Source: a bacterium (GTDB lineage Bacteria > Myxococcota > UBA727 > JAUIJE01). Taken from it: 64,000 bases of DNA. The position numbers and the translations under genes are program-made. Shown here in pieces: positions 53,416 to 63,368 of this stretch. Numbering within the stretch: the first letter of the stretch is position 1; each line of letters opens with the position of its first letter. The notes under the pieces are model-generated. The model was not told the origin of the DNA. It searched no databases and saw only the letters and a program-made list of their open reading frames with translations. The stretch lies in NCBI GenBank assembly GCA_030431455.1, contig JAUIJE010000001.1:558001-622000 (forward strand), written 5' to 3'.

Positions 53416-54816
53416 TCACCAAGAACGGGGACCGCGCGGTCCCCGTTTCTTTTTGCCGCGGGGGCGCCGCAGGCCGGCGAGGACCGCGAGCACCGCCGCG
53501 ATGCTCCAGGGGGGCGCCGCGTCGGGCACGCGGTGGAGCGCGCGGCAGCCGGGGCCGAGGTCGGTCAACACCGCGGTGGGGTCCGCCTTGGCGGGATCGG
53601 GCGCGTTCCAGGGCGAGCGGCGGGGCTTGCCCGGCATCTCGTACGACAGCGTGGCCGCGACGTCGGTGCCCGGGACGCGGGCGATGAAGTCGTAGGTGGC
53701 GCCGTTGATGGGGTAGTTGCCGGCCATCTGGAGCACCCGGAAGTCGCCGCGGTCGTAGAAGGCGAGGGCGCTGTCGGGGGGGAAGTGTTCGGCGGTGACG
53801 TCGGCGAACTTCGCGGGGAGGTCCCACGAAAGGGGCGCCCCGAGCACGCGGCGGCCGTGGTCGTCGGTGACGGTGGCGATCAGGGCGAACAGGTCGGTGT
53901 TGCGTTGGTGGAGCAGACCGATGCCGATGTCGGCGATGGCCGAAGGCCGGACCGCGGAGAACGAGGCCTCGAACAACGGGGTGCCCCACCACGACAGGGC
54001 CACGGTGCGGGGGTCGTCGTCGAGGGCGGTGTCCGCCAATGTGACAGTGAAGGTGGCGCGCGGGGCGGGGGCGATGTCGACGTCTTGGTGGCTGGACGCG
54101 GCGACCAGGGGCCCGTCGGCGCTCCAGAACAGCTCCTCGCCCCCCGCGCCGAACAGGGCCAAGCTGAGCCGCACGGTGGCGTCGGGGACGAGCACCAGCT
54201 CGTAGGGCAGCGGGGGGGGCAGGGCCCCGGCCAAGCGCAGCACCGGGGGCGGCTCGACGTCGTCGGGCTCGGTGGTCAGCGCGACCCACAGGGGGTCGGC
54301 CATCTGGCCGCCGGCGACGGGTCGGGCTTCGAAGGTCAGGTGATCGGCAAACGACTTCCATTCCGCGTCGAACTCCGTGTGCACTTCCCGTTCGCCCATG
54401 AACTGCACCGTGCCGCTGCCCGCGGTGATCGCCCGCAGCCGCGCCCCGTTGTGGATGGGCGCTTCGTCGTCGACGACGAAGGCGGCGGGGCCGTCGCTCA
54501 GGTCCACCGCGGTCGTCACGTCGCGCACCGCGCCGGCGATTTGGTAGCTGCTCGGTTCGTCCTCGGGGGCGATCACCGCGCCGGTGGCCCGCACCTCGAA
54601 CGCGGCGCCGGCCGCGACCGCGTCTGGTTTGCGGAAGGACACCCACGGGTTGGTGGCGGAGAGGCTGGTCGCGACCACCACCACGCCTTGATCGCCGGTG
54701 AGGTTTTGGGGGCAGCCGGCGGCGAGCAGCACCGAGACCGCGGCCCACCCTGACAGGGCTGTCGCGATCGCCCGCCCCGGGGCGCGGCCCCGGTGTTGGT
54801 ATCTTTCTGATTTCAT
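53416..54816 (-). CDS. Lipoprotein with beta-sandwich domains and C-terminal hydrophobic-Arg tail
   Basis: 466 aa. Signal peptide with lipobox LLAAGC (Cys 35). The mature region is beta-rich (Ig-like stretches such as AFEVRATGAVIAPED and ATFTVTLADTALDDD) without enzyme motifs. The C-terminus holds GPGC, a spacer, a hydrophobic helix (WSIAAVLAVLAGL) and RRPRGKKKR. This is like a sorting-tail (MYXO-CTERM-type) protein, although the Cys-to-helix distance is longer than usual. The last ~8 codons are encoded within the terminator hairpin of the convergent ASH/vWA gene. Confidence 0.75.
   Translation of the reverse strand: MKSERYQHRGRAPGRAIATALSGWAAVSVLLAAGCPQNLTGDQGVVVVATSLSATNPWVSFRKPDAVAAGAAFEVRATGAVIAPEDEPSSYQIAGAVRDVTTAVDLSDGPAAFVVDDEAPIHNGARLRAITAGSGTVQFMGEREVHTEFDAEWKSFADHLTFEARPVAGGQMADPLWVALTTEPDDVEPPPVLRLAGALPPPLPYELVLVPDATVRLSLALFGAGGEELFWSADGPLVAASSHQDVDIAPAPRATFTVTLADTALDDDPRTVALSWWGTPLFEASFSAVRPSAIADIGIGLLHQRNTDLFALIATVTDDHGRRVLGAPLSWDLPAKFADVTAEHFPPDSALAFYDRGDFRVLQMAGNYPINGATYDFIARVPGTDVAATLSYEMPGKPRRSPWNAPDPAKADPTAVLTDLGPGCRALHRVPDAAPPWSIAAVLAVLAGLRRPRGKKKRGPRGPRSW
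53424..53454 (+). terminator. Rho-independent terminator after the ASH/vWA gene
   Basis: Perfect 10-bp stem AACGGGGACC / GGTCCCCGTT (53424-53433, 53438-53447) with a GCGC loop, then TCTTTTT. The whole element lies inside the 3' end of the 53416-54816 reading frame on the other strand. Confidence 0.88.
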
Positions 54817-54989
54817 TGCGCTTTACCCCCGATCCAAACCCGCTGGGGGCACAACGCAGCAGGCTTCATGCCACCGGCGCAGCCCGCCGCCGATCTGCGC
54901 GCGCGGGGTCAAAAACTGGAGACCGGGACCGGTGGCGCGCATGCTGGGCACAGGCACCCACATGTGAACCAGGGTGCGAGGAGGTCCCC

Positions 54990-55160
54990 ATGAACCCTGT
55001 GCGCAACAAAAAAGACCGTGATGCCTTCCTGCGCGCGTTGATGATCTGGGATCGGCCCGAGCGCCAGCTCGGCGGCCAATGTCTCGACAAGGACACCGAC
55101 ACCGACGCGATCATCGACCGGCTGTTCACAAATCCCAGCGCGGGGTTTCTGTCCGAGTGA
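54990..55160 (+). CDS. Small hypothetical protein
   Basis: 56 aa. ATG 54990 is preceded by GAGGAGGT (54978-54985) at ideal spacing, which is the main support. The sequence is charged and soluble (MNPVRNKKDRDAFLRALMIW, later DKDTDTDAIIDRLFTNP) with one Cys and no signal peptide. No family was recognised. It diverges from the 53416-54816 lipoprotein gene and stops 64 bp before a convergent lipoprotein gene. Confidence 0.5.
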   Translation: MNPVRNKKDRDAFLRALMIWDRPERQLGGQCLDKDTDTDAIIDRLFTNPSAGFLSE

Positions 55161-55224
55161 TCGCCGACGCGTGATCGCCGACCGCATGCTCCGCGCCTGG
55201 TGCGCGGGGTGTCGCGTGGCCGGC

Positions 55225-55854
55225 TCAGGGCAGGGCGGTGATGGTCAGGTCGTCGTAGTAGACGTCTGACTCCCAGTTGGTGAACGCCAACCGGTTGTTG
55301 CGCGGGCCGTACAGCGGGTCGGCGTCCACGTACTCCACCACCAGTTGGTCGTCGATGAACAGCCGCAGGGTCTTGCCGTCGGCCCGCTCGACCCGCCAAC
55401 GGTACTTGCGCCCCTTTTCGAAGGTGGTGCGTTTTTCCACCCGGGTCTTCTCGTGCTCGTCGAGCCGGGCGATGGTCGAGATGGTGTTGTTCCACCCGGC
55501 CAAGATCACAATGTAACCGGATTCGTGGCGGAGACCGTCGCCGAAGATTTCGATCTTGGTGTCCACCGCCTTCGAGTTCGACCACGCGGTGAACTCCACC
55601 CGCACGTTCTTGGGCAAGGCCACGTCGAGCCAGAGCGGGATGTTGTGTTCGCCCACGCTGTGCAGGGCGCCGTTCTCCACGCCCCAGGTCCCGCCCTTTT
55701 TGACGTACTTGTCGCCGAGCGCGTCCCGCTCAAAGTCGTCGCGAAAGCCGGTGAAGTCCGCCGCACTCGGGGTCTTGCCCGCCTCGGGCGGACAGCCGCA
55801 CAAGAAGGTCATGAACAGGCCGAGCCCACCGATGGTTTGCATCAATCTCCACAT
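55225..55854 (-). CDS. Lipoprotein with LamG/concanavalin-like fold
   Basis: 209 aa. Signal peptide with lipobox TFLCGC (Cys about 21). The mature part begins FRDDFERDALGDKYVKKGGT and contains GVENGALHSVG, VRVEFTAWSNS, YRWRVERADGKTLRLFIDDQ and NWESDVYYDDLTI. This is the strand order of DUF1080/LamG-type beta-sandwich carbohydrate-binding or 3-keto-disaccharide hydrolase domains. Catalytic residues cannot be assigned. It is divergent from prmC. Confidence 0.82.
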   Translation of the reverse strand: MWRLMQTIGGLGLFMTFLCGCPPEAGKTPSAADFTGFRDDFERDALGDKYVKKGGTWGVENGALHSVGEHNIPLWLDVALPKNVRVEFTAWSNSKAVDTKIEIFGDGLRHESGYIVILAGWNNTISTIARLDEHEKTRVEKRTTFEKGRKYRWRVERADGKTLRLFIDDQLVVEYVDADPLYGPRNNRLAFTNWESDVYYDDLTITALP

Positions 55855-55900
55855 CGTCCCCGGCTAGCATCCCCATCCGGTTCTGCTAAGAGCGGCAGCC

Positions 55901-56779
55901 ATGGCCGGCCGCAGCGCACACACGGTGAAGGACTTGCTCGACAAGACCCGGGCGTTCTTTGCCGACCGCGGGCTCGACACCCCGCGTCTCGACGCGGAGT
56001 TGCTCTTGTGCGACGCGCTCGGCCTCGACCGGGTGCAGCTCTACACCGAGTTTCACCGGCCTTTGCACGACGACGAGGTCGCGGCGTACCGCGCGCGGGT
56101 CAAGCGCCGCGCGGGCCGGGAGTCGGTGGCCCACATCGTCGGGGGGCGGGAGTTTTACGGGTTGTTCATCGGGGTGGACGAGCACGTGCTGGTCCCCCGG
56201 CCCGAGACCGAACACCTCGTCGACGAAGCCTTGGCCCGGCTCCCCGCCGACGTGACCGGTCGCATCGCCGACGTCGGCACCGGGAGCGGGGCGGTGGCCC
56301 TGGCCGTGCTCAAAGAACGCCCCGGCCTCACCGCGGTGTGCACCGACGTGAGCGCGCCCGCCCTCGCCAAGGCCGCGCACAACGCCGCCCGCCACGGGCT
56401 CGAGGCGCGCGTGCGTTTCCTCGAGGGAGACCTGCTCGCGCCCCTCGAGGACGAGCGCGACCTCTTGTGCATCCTGTCCAACCCGCCGTACATCCGGCGC
56501 GACGCCGCCGCCACCTTGGCCCCCGAGGTGCACGACCACGAACCACACGCCGCGCTGTTCGGGATCGACCCGGACGGGCTCGGCCACCACCGGCAGCTGC
56601 TCGCCGGGGCCGCGGCCCACCTGGCGCCGGGCGGGTTCGTGGCGTTGGAGTGCGGCTTCGACCAAGGGGACGCGCTGCTGGCCTGTGCCCACCCCGGGCT
56701 GTCGTCGGGGACCGCGTACCGTGATCTGTCCGGTCACACCCGGGGCGCGGTGTTCGGGTCCGCCGCCCAGCTGAGCTAA
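55901..56779 (+). CDS. prmC: Peptide chain release factor N5-glutamine methyltransferase
   Basis: 292 aa. It methylates the GGQ glutamine of RF1/RF2. An N-terminal helical RF-binding domain (TVKDLLDKTRAFFADRGLDT, LDAELLLCDALGLDRVQLY) precedes the SAM-MTase domain with VLVPRPETEHLVDEAL, IADVGTGSGAVALAVL and the catalytic NPPYI motif. prfA is not adjacent. A 9-bp gap leads to the HisH-like gene, so the two are probably co-transcribed. Confidence 0.94.
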   Translation: MAGRSAHTVKDLLDKTRAFFADRGLDTPRLDAELLLCDALGLDRVQLYTEFHRPLHDDEVAAYRARVKRRAGRESVAHIVGGREFYGLFIGVDEHVLVPRPETEHLVDEALARLPADVTGRIADVGTGSGAVALAVLKERPGLTAVCTDVSAPALAKAAHNAARHGLEARVRFLEGDLLAPLEDERDLLCILSNPPYIRRDAAATLAPEVHDHEPHAALFGIDPDGLGHHRQLLAGAAAHLAPGGFVALECGFDQGDALLACAHPGLSSGTAYRDLSGHTRGAVFGSAAQLS

Positions 56780-56788
56780 CGTCGGCCT

Positions 56789-57439
56789 GTGCCCACCGCG
56801 CTGGTCTTGGACTATGGATTTTCCCGGCCGCACCCGCTCATGCAGGCGCTGGCCGCGGTGGGCGTGCGGGCGACGCTGAGCGCCAACCCGCACGACCTGC
56901 GCGGCGCCGACGTGGTGGTGGTCCCCGACGGGGACGACAGCGATCGCGCGCTGTCCCAAGGGGTGAGCGAGAGCGTGATCGAAGGGTTGCGCCGCTATGC
57001 ACAAACAAAGCGGCCGCTGCTCAGCGTTGGCTTTGGCTCGGTGTTGTTGTTGTCCGGCCACGCCCACGCGGCGATGCCCGAGGGGGTGGGGCTGTTCAAC
57101 GCGCCGGTCACGCGCTTCGATCCCCGCATGGTCGACGAGCACGAACGGCCGCTGAAGAGCCCGCACACCGGATACACCTACGTGGTCGGGCTCGACCGGC
57201 ACCCGCTGTGTGAAGGGGTCGTGCCCGAGGGCGAAAAAGGCGCGTGGTTTTATTTTCGCCACCGCTTGTGTGCGCCGGCCCGGGTCCCGTTTTCCGACGT
57301 GGCCGTGGCCCACCACGGGGTGCCCTTCGCGGGGGCGATGTGGAAGGAGCGCGCCCTCGCGCTGCAGTTTTTGCCCGAGCTGTCCGGCCCGGTGGGCATG
57401 ACCCTCCTCGAGGGGTGGGCGCGGGGGTTGGGGCTGTGA
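56789..57439 (+). CDS. HisH-like pseudo-glutaminase (class I amidotransferase fold, active site lost)
   Basis: 216 aa with a GTG start. It aligns along its length with HisH, the glutaminase subunit of imidazole glycerol phosphate synthase: LVLDYGFSRPHPLMQAL at the start, SPHTGYTYV (HisH PHMGWN), WFYFRHRL (YFVHSY) and ALQFLPELSG (QFHPEKSG). But the nucleophile motif GICxG is SVGFG (Cys to Gly81), the catalytic His is Leu195, and the oxyanion PGVG is P46-D-G-D. Only Glu197 remains. It therefore should not hydrolyse glutamine. The stop overlaps the HisF-like start (GTGA), so a complex is likely. Histidine biosynthesis is not supported. Confidence 0.8.
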   Translation: MPTALVLDYGFSRPHPLMQALAAVGVRATLSANPHDLRGADVVVVPDGDDSDRALSQGVSESVIEGLRRYAQTKRPLLSVGFGSVLLLSGHAHAAMPEGVGLFNAPVTRFDPRMVDEHERPLKSPHTGYTYVVGLDRHPLCEGVVPEGEKGAWFYFRHRLCAPARVPFSDVAVAHHGVPFAGAMWKERALALQFLPELSGPVGMTLLEGWARGLGL

Positions 57440-58233
57440 CCGCGGCCAAGCGGGTCGCGCCCGTGCTCGAGCTGTTGCCCACCGGCGAGCCGCTGCGCGT
57501 TCACCGTCGAGGGGGCATGGACATCTTGTACCTCGAGACCGCGTTGCGGTACCTCGCCCAAGAGGGCGCGGACGAGATCTGGCTCCGCCTCGCCCACCCC
57601 GACGAGCGGGGGGCGGCGGGCCTGTTCGACACCCTCAAGGCGGTGCGCCCGACGACGTTCGTGCCGTTGGTGGCCTGGGGTTCGATCCGGACCGCGGCCG
57701 ACGCGCGCTTGGTGCTCGGGCTCGGGGCCGACCGGGTGGTGCTGGAGACCGACGCCGACGAGTTCGACGCCGTCGTCGGCCACGTGCGCCAGGTGAGTGC
57801 CTCGGTGGGCGGCGACCGGGTCACCGCCCAGGTCAACGTGCGGCGGGTGGCGATGCGCAAGAGCTTCGCCTGGGAGCTCACCGACCGGGAGGGGGCGGCC
57901 ACCGGCATCGACGCCCAGGCCGCGATCCTCGAGCTGGTGGCGGCGGGGGCGGACGAGGTTTTGATCATCCCGTTGTTCGAGGGTGCGTTGGCTCAACACG
58001 CGGCCGACCTCGTCGAGCGCATCTCGGAGAAGGTGTCGGTGCAGGTGGTGAGCATGGGGACGGAAAAGGACCCCCACGACCTCGCCGCGCCGCTGCTGCT
58101 CGGCGCCGATGGGGTGGTGACCGCGGGTCTGTTCACCGACGGGACCGTCACCATCGGGCAGGTCAAGACGATGCTGCGGGACTACGGCCTGGCGGTGCGG
58201 CCCGCTGCGCCCCCCTACGCCGCGCGACGGTGA
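57436..58233 (+). CDS. HisF-like pseudo-synthase (TIM barrel, catalytic Asp pair lost)
   Basis: 265 aa with GTG overlapping the HisH-like stop. HisF barrel landmarks are visible: AKRVAPVLELLP (AKRIIPCLDV), GADEIWLRLA, FVPLVAWGSIRTAADARLVL (FIPLTVGGGIR), WELTDREGAATGIDAQAAIL (WEVYTHGGRKPTGIDA), LGADGVVTAGLF and TIGQVKTMLRDYGLAVR. The catalytic acids differ: Asp11 position is Glu12 and Asp130 position is Asn134. The phosphate-binding loops TSMDRDGT and ASGGAG are replaced (IPLFEGAL, VSMGTEKD). Imidazole glycerol phosphate synthesis is therefore unlikely. It may be a repurposed metabolite sensor or scaffold. Confidence 0.8.
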   Translation: MTAAKRVAPVLELLPTGEPLRVHRRGGMDILYLETALRYLAQEGADEIWLRLAHPDERGAAGLFDTLKAVRPTTFVPLVAWGSIRTAADARLVLGLGADRVVLETDADEFDAVVGHVRQVSASVGGDRVTAQVNVRRVAMRKSFAWELTDREGAATGIDAQAAILELVAAGADEVLIIPLFEGALAQHAADLVERISEKVSVQVVSMGTEKDPHDLAAPLLLGADGVVTAGLFTDGTVTIGQVKTMLRDYGLAVRPAAPPYAARR

Positions 58234-58300
58234 CGTTTTCGATGCGGGCTGGTTTTCTTCTCGGCGTCATCGGCTAGCCTTTTCCGCTGGAGGTTTGGCG

Positions 58301-58759
58301 ATGGCGTTGCAGCAAGAGATCGAAACGGCGTGGAAAGAGGCGGTGAAGGCGCGCGACCCCAAAAAGGACGTGCTCAGCTTGATCAAGACGGAACTCAAAA
58401 ACGCGGCCATCGCCGCCCGCAGCGGCGGCGATCAGAGCACCAGCCTCGACGACGACGCGGCCCAAGACGTGCTCGCCAAGATGGCCAAGCAGCGCCGGGA
58501 ATCGGTGGCGGAATATGAAAAAGCCAACCGCCAAGACCTGGTGGACAAGGAGCAGTTTGAGCTCGCGGTGATCGAGGGCTACCTCCCCGCGCAGCTGTCC
58601 GACGACGAGCTGTCCGCGATCGTCAAAGACGTGGTCGCCGCCACCGGGGCCTCGTCGATGAAGGAGATGGGCAAGGTGATGGGCGCGGCGATGGCGAAGG
58701 TCGGCGGTCAGGCCGACGGCAAGCGGGTGCAGGCGGCGGTGAAGCAAGCCCTGTCGTGA
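58301..58759 (+). CDS. yqeY: GatB/YqeY domain protein
   Basis: 152 aa. ATG 58301 with TGGAGGT (58288-58294) upstream. The GatB/YqeY fold is helical and related to the tail of GatB, which recognises tRNA. Typical phrases are EIETAWKEAVKARDPKKDVL, LIKTELKNA, RRESVAEYEKANRQDLVDKE, IEGYLPAQLSDDEL and MGKVMGAAMAKVGGQADGKR. Its exact function is unresolved. It is commonly found next to dnaG and rpoD, as here; dnaG starts 7 bp after its stop. Confidence 0.93.
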   Translation: MALQQEIETAWKEAVKARDPKKDVLSLIKTELKNAAIAARSGGDQSTSLDDDAAQDVLAKMAKQRRESVAEYEKANRQDLVDKEQFELAVIEGYLPAQLSDDELSAIVKDVVAATGASSMKEMGKVMGAAMAKVGGQADGKRVQAAVKQALS

Positions 58760-58766
58760 CGCACGG

Positions 58767-60833
58767 ATGATTCCCGAACAGACCATCGCCGAGATCAAGG
58801 CCCGCGTCGACATCGGGGATGTCATCGGCCGCTATGTCTCGCTCAAAAAACGCGGCAAGAACCTCGTCGGGTTGTGTCCGTTTCACAACGAGAAGACCCC
58901 CTCGTTCAACGTGCGGCCCGACGAGGGTTACTTTCGCTGCTTCGGCTGCGACGCCAAAGGGGACGTGGTCACGTTCCTCGAGCGCCACACCGGCCAGCGC
59001 TTCATCGACGTGATCAAGGGCCTGGCCGGCGAGGCCGGGATCGAAATCGAAGAGCGCCAGCTGTCCCCCGAGGAGCAGGCCCGGCAAGAGCGCCGCCGGC
59101 AGGTGCTCAAGGCCCTCGAGGTGGCGGGCCTGTTTTTCAAGGCCCGGTTCCGTGACCCCGACGAGGGCAAGGCCGCGCGCACGTACTTGCTCGAGGAGCG
59201 CCAGGCCGAGCCCGCGGTGGTGGCGGCCTTCTCCGTCGGGTTTGGCGGCCGGGCCGACGACGGCTTGGTCAAGTACCTGCAGCAACATGGGGTCGACCCC
59301 GCGGTGGCCGAACAAGCGGGGCTGGTCCGTCAAGGCGAACGCGGGCCCTACGACTTTTATCGTCGACGATTGCTGTTCCCCGTGCGCAACCGGCGGGGGG
59401 AGGTCATCGCCTTCGGGGGCCGCGCGTTCTTGGAGCGCGACCGGCGCGGGCCCAAGTACGTCAACGGGCCCGAGACCGCGGTGTACAAAAAGAGCCAAGA
59501 ACTGTTCGGGTTGTTCGAGGCCTTGCCCGCGCTCAAACGGGGCAAGCCGGCGGTCCTCGTCGAGGGGTACTTCGACGTGCTCGCCACCCACACCGCCGGT
59601 CTCGGCACCGGGGTGGCCCCCTGCGGCACCGCCGTGACCGACCAGCACGTCGACCTGCTGTCGCGCTACACCGACGAGGTCGTGCTTTGTTTTGACCGCG
59701 ACCAGGCCGGGCGCAAAGCCCGCGAGCGCGCGACGTTGTTGTTCCTCCAGCGCGGCTTTGTGGTGCGTTGGGCCGAGCTGCTGGCCAAAGACCCCGACGA
59801 GGCGATCCAGGAACATGGTCCGGGCGCGTTGCTCGCGTCCCTGGAGGCCGCCCCCCACGCCCTCGACGTGGTCATCCGCGAATCCGTGGAGCGGGCCACG
59901 GGCTCGGTCGCGGCCCGGGTCACCGCCCTCACCGAAGCCTTGCCGTTTTTGGCCGCGGTCTCCGACGAGGAGCTGTGGCAGAGCCAATACATCCGCCGCG
60001 CGGCCCAAGCCCTGTCCGAGAGCGAGGACACCCTGCGCGACCAGGTCCGCACCCGGGGCGAGAAGCTCCTCCGCGAACGCCTGTCGTCGAGCCGCGCGCC
60101 GGCTTCGTCGCGGGGGCCCGGTGGCGCGGGCCCCGCCGCCGGCCCGGTGGCGGTCGACCTCAAGCTCCCCGCGGGCCCCGAGCGCGGCCACGCCAAGGCC
60201 AGCCGGGCGTTCACCGCGGCCGAGCGTTCGCTCCTGCGCGCGCTGGTCTGTCACCCGGATCTCGCCCCCCGGGCCTCGGCCCTGGTGCCGCACATGAAGA
60301 ACACCCAGCTGGCGCAGTTCATCGAGCAGCTGCGCAACGGGCTCATCGAGCACGGGGACAAGACCCCCCGCGAGGTCTTGGCTTCGTTGCACGCGGAGGT
60401 CTCGTTAGCCCGTGAAATTGCTGGTATTTTTCAACGGCGCGGCCTCAATAACCCCGACGCGCACATCTCCGCGCCCGACGCCCGCGCCCTGATCGAAGAC
60501 TTTGTGCGCCAGGTCGAGCGCCGCGCCCTCGAGGACAAGCTCGGCCAGGTGTCGCGGGCGATCGAGACCGCGTCGTCGCGGGGCGACACCCCCCGCGAGT
60601 TGCTCGCCGAGCAGCGCGGCGTGGCCCGTCGCCTGGCCCAGGAGCGCGCGGTGGACAAGCCCGCGCCGGCCCTGGCCACCACCCCCACGCCCCGACAGCT
60701 GCCCGCGGGGCCGGCGACGCCGGCGCCGGCGCCGGAGGTCGTGCTGGACGACGACGACGGCTTCGACGATCCCGCGGAGACGCACCTCGAGCCCGGGCCC
60801 GCGGCGTCCGAGGACGAGGATTTTCTCTGGTGA
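58767..60833 (+). CDS. dnaG: DNA primase
   Basis: 688 aa. Synthesises RNA primers at replication forks. The zinc-binding domain is C37-P-F-H40 ... C58-F-G-C61. The RNA polymerase domain has the TOPRIM acid E266 in [13 protein letters not shown] and the D310-R-D312 pair in [11 protein letters not shown]. The C-terminal helicase-binding part is helical and ends in a Pro/Ala-rich tail with an acidic end ([16 protein letters not shown]). ATG 58767 follows the yqeY stop by 7 bp; ribosome access is probably coupled. It precedes rpoD, the classical macromolecular-synthesis order. Confidence 0.96.
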   Translation: MIPEQTIAEIKARVDIGDVIGRYVSLKKRGKNLVGLCPFHNEKTPSFNVRPDEGYFRCFGCDAKGDVVTFLERHTGQRFIDVIKGLAGEAGIEIEERQLSPEEQARQERRRQVLKALEVAGLFFKARFRDPDEGKAARTYLLEERQAEPAVVAAFSVGFGGRADDGLVKYLQQHGVDPAVAEQAGLVRQGERGPYDFYRRRLLFPVRNRRGEVIAFGGRAFLERDRRGPKYVNGPETAVYKKSQELFGLFEALPALKRGKPAVLVEGYFDVLATHTAGLGTGVAPCGTAVTDQHVDLLSRYTDEVVLCFDRDQAGRKARERATLLFLQRGFVVRWAELLAKDPDEAIQEHGPGALLASLEAAPHALDVVIRESVERATGSVAARVTALTEALPFLAAVSDEELWQSQYIRRAAQALSESEDTLRDQVRTRGEKLLRERLSSSRAPASSRGPGGAGPAAGPVAVDLKLPAGPERGHAKASRAFTAAERSLLRALVCHPDLAPRASALVPHMKNTQLAQFIEQLRNGLIEHGDKTPREVLASLHAEVSLAREIAGIFQRRGLNNPDAHISAPDARALIEDFVRQVERRALEDKLGQVSRAIETASSRGDTPRELLAEQRGVARRLAQERAVDKPAPALATTPTPRQLPAGPATPAPAPEVVLDDDDGFDDPAETHLEPGPAASEDEDFLW

Positions 60834-60866
60834 CGGGGGGCGCGGCGTCCGCCTCCGCACAGACAT

Positions 60867-60894
60867 TTGTGGTTTTTTTTCGAGTTGCTACAAC
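60867..60894 (+). promoter_or_regulatory. Weak candidate promoter before rpoD
   Basis: TTGTGG (60867-60872), 16-bp spacer, TACAAC (60889-60894) in the 139-bp dnaG-rpoD gap. This gap is locally AT-rich (a run of eight T at 60873-60880). Matches are partial. Confidence 0.3.
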
Positions 60895-60972
60895 GCTTTT
60901 TTGGGTTTCCCCGGTGGAAATGGCCGGCTGACATGGCAAACGCCTCTGCCAGTTGATGCCCACGAGGTCTGC

Positions 60973-63168
<2,196 letters not shown>

Positions 63169-63185
63169 CGGTCACCCCCCGAACC

Positions 63186-63214
63186 AAGCCTGCGATTCCG
63201 CAGGCTTTGTTTTT
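63186..63214 (+). terminator. Rho-independent terminator after rpoD
   Basis: Perfect 9-bp stem AAGCCTGCG / CGCAGGCTT (63186-63194, 63199-63207), 4-nt loop ATTC, then TGTTTTT. It lies 18 bp after the rpoD stop and separates it from the tRNA gene. Confidence 0.9.
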
Positions 63215-63258
63215 GCCTCCGGGCCCTCGTCGAGGGTGCGGGGCGCTCGATTGCTTCT

Positions 63259-63333
63259 GGGCCTGTAGCTCAGCGGTAGAGCATTCGGCTCATAACCGAC
63301 CGTGCGCAGGTTCGAATCCTGCCAGGCCCACCA
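63259..63333 (+). tRNA. tRNA-Met (CAU), elongator-type
   Basis: 75 nt including an encoded CCA. Acceptor stem GGGCCTG / CAGGCCC fully paired, discriminator A. D arm GCTC-AGCGGTA-GAGC, anticodon CAT at 63291-63293, 5-nt variable loop, T arm GCAGG-TTCGAAT-CCTGC. The paired first acceptor position and the absence of three G-C pairs next to the anticodon argue against initiator tRNA. Lysidine-modified tRNA-Ile2 (also CAU) cannot be fully excluded. The outermost anticodon-stem pair is a T-C mismatch. Confidence 0.95.
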
Positions 63334-63368
63334 TTTTTTGTTTTGCCCCCCACCTTTGAGGTCCCGCC

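Noticed and set aside
56789-58233. Annotating the HisH/HisF-like pair as histidine biosynthesis genes
   Set aside because: Catalytic Cys and His of the glutaminase and both catalytic Asp of the cyclase are absent, and no other his gene is nearby.
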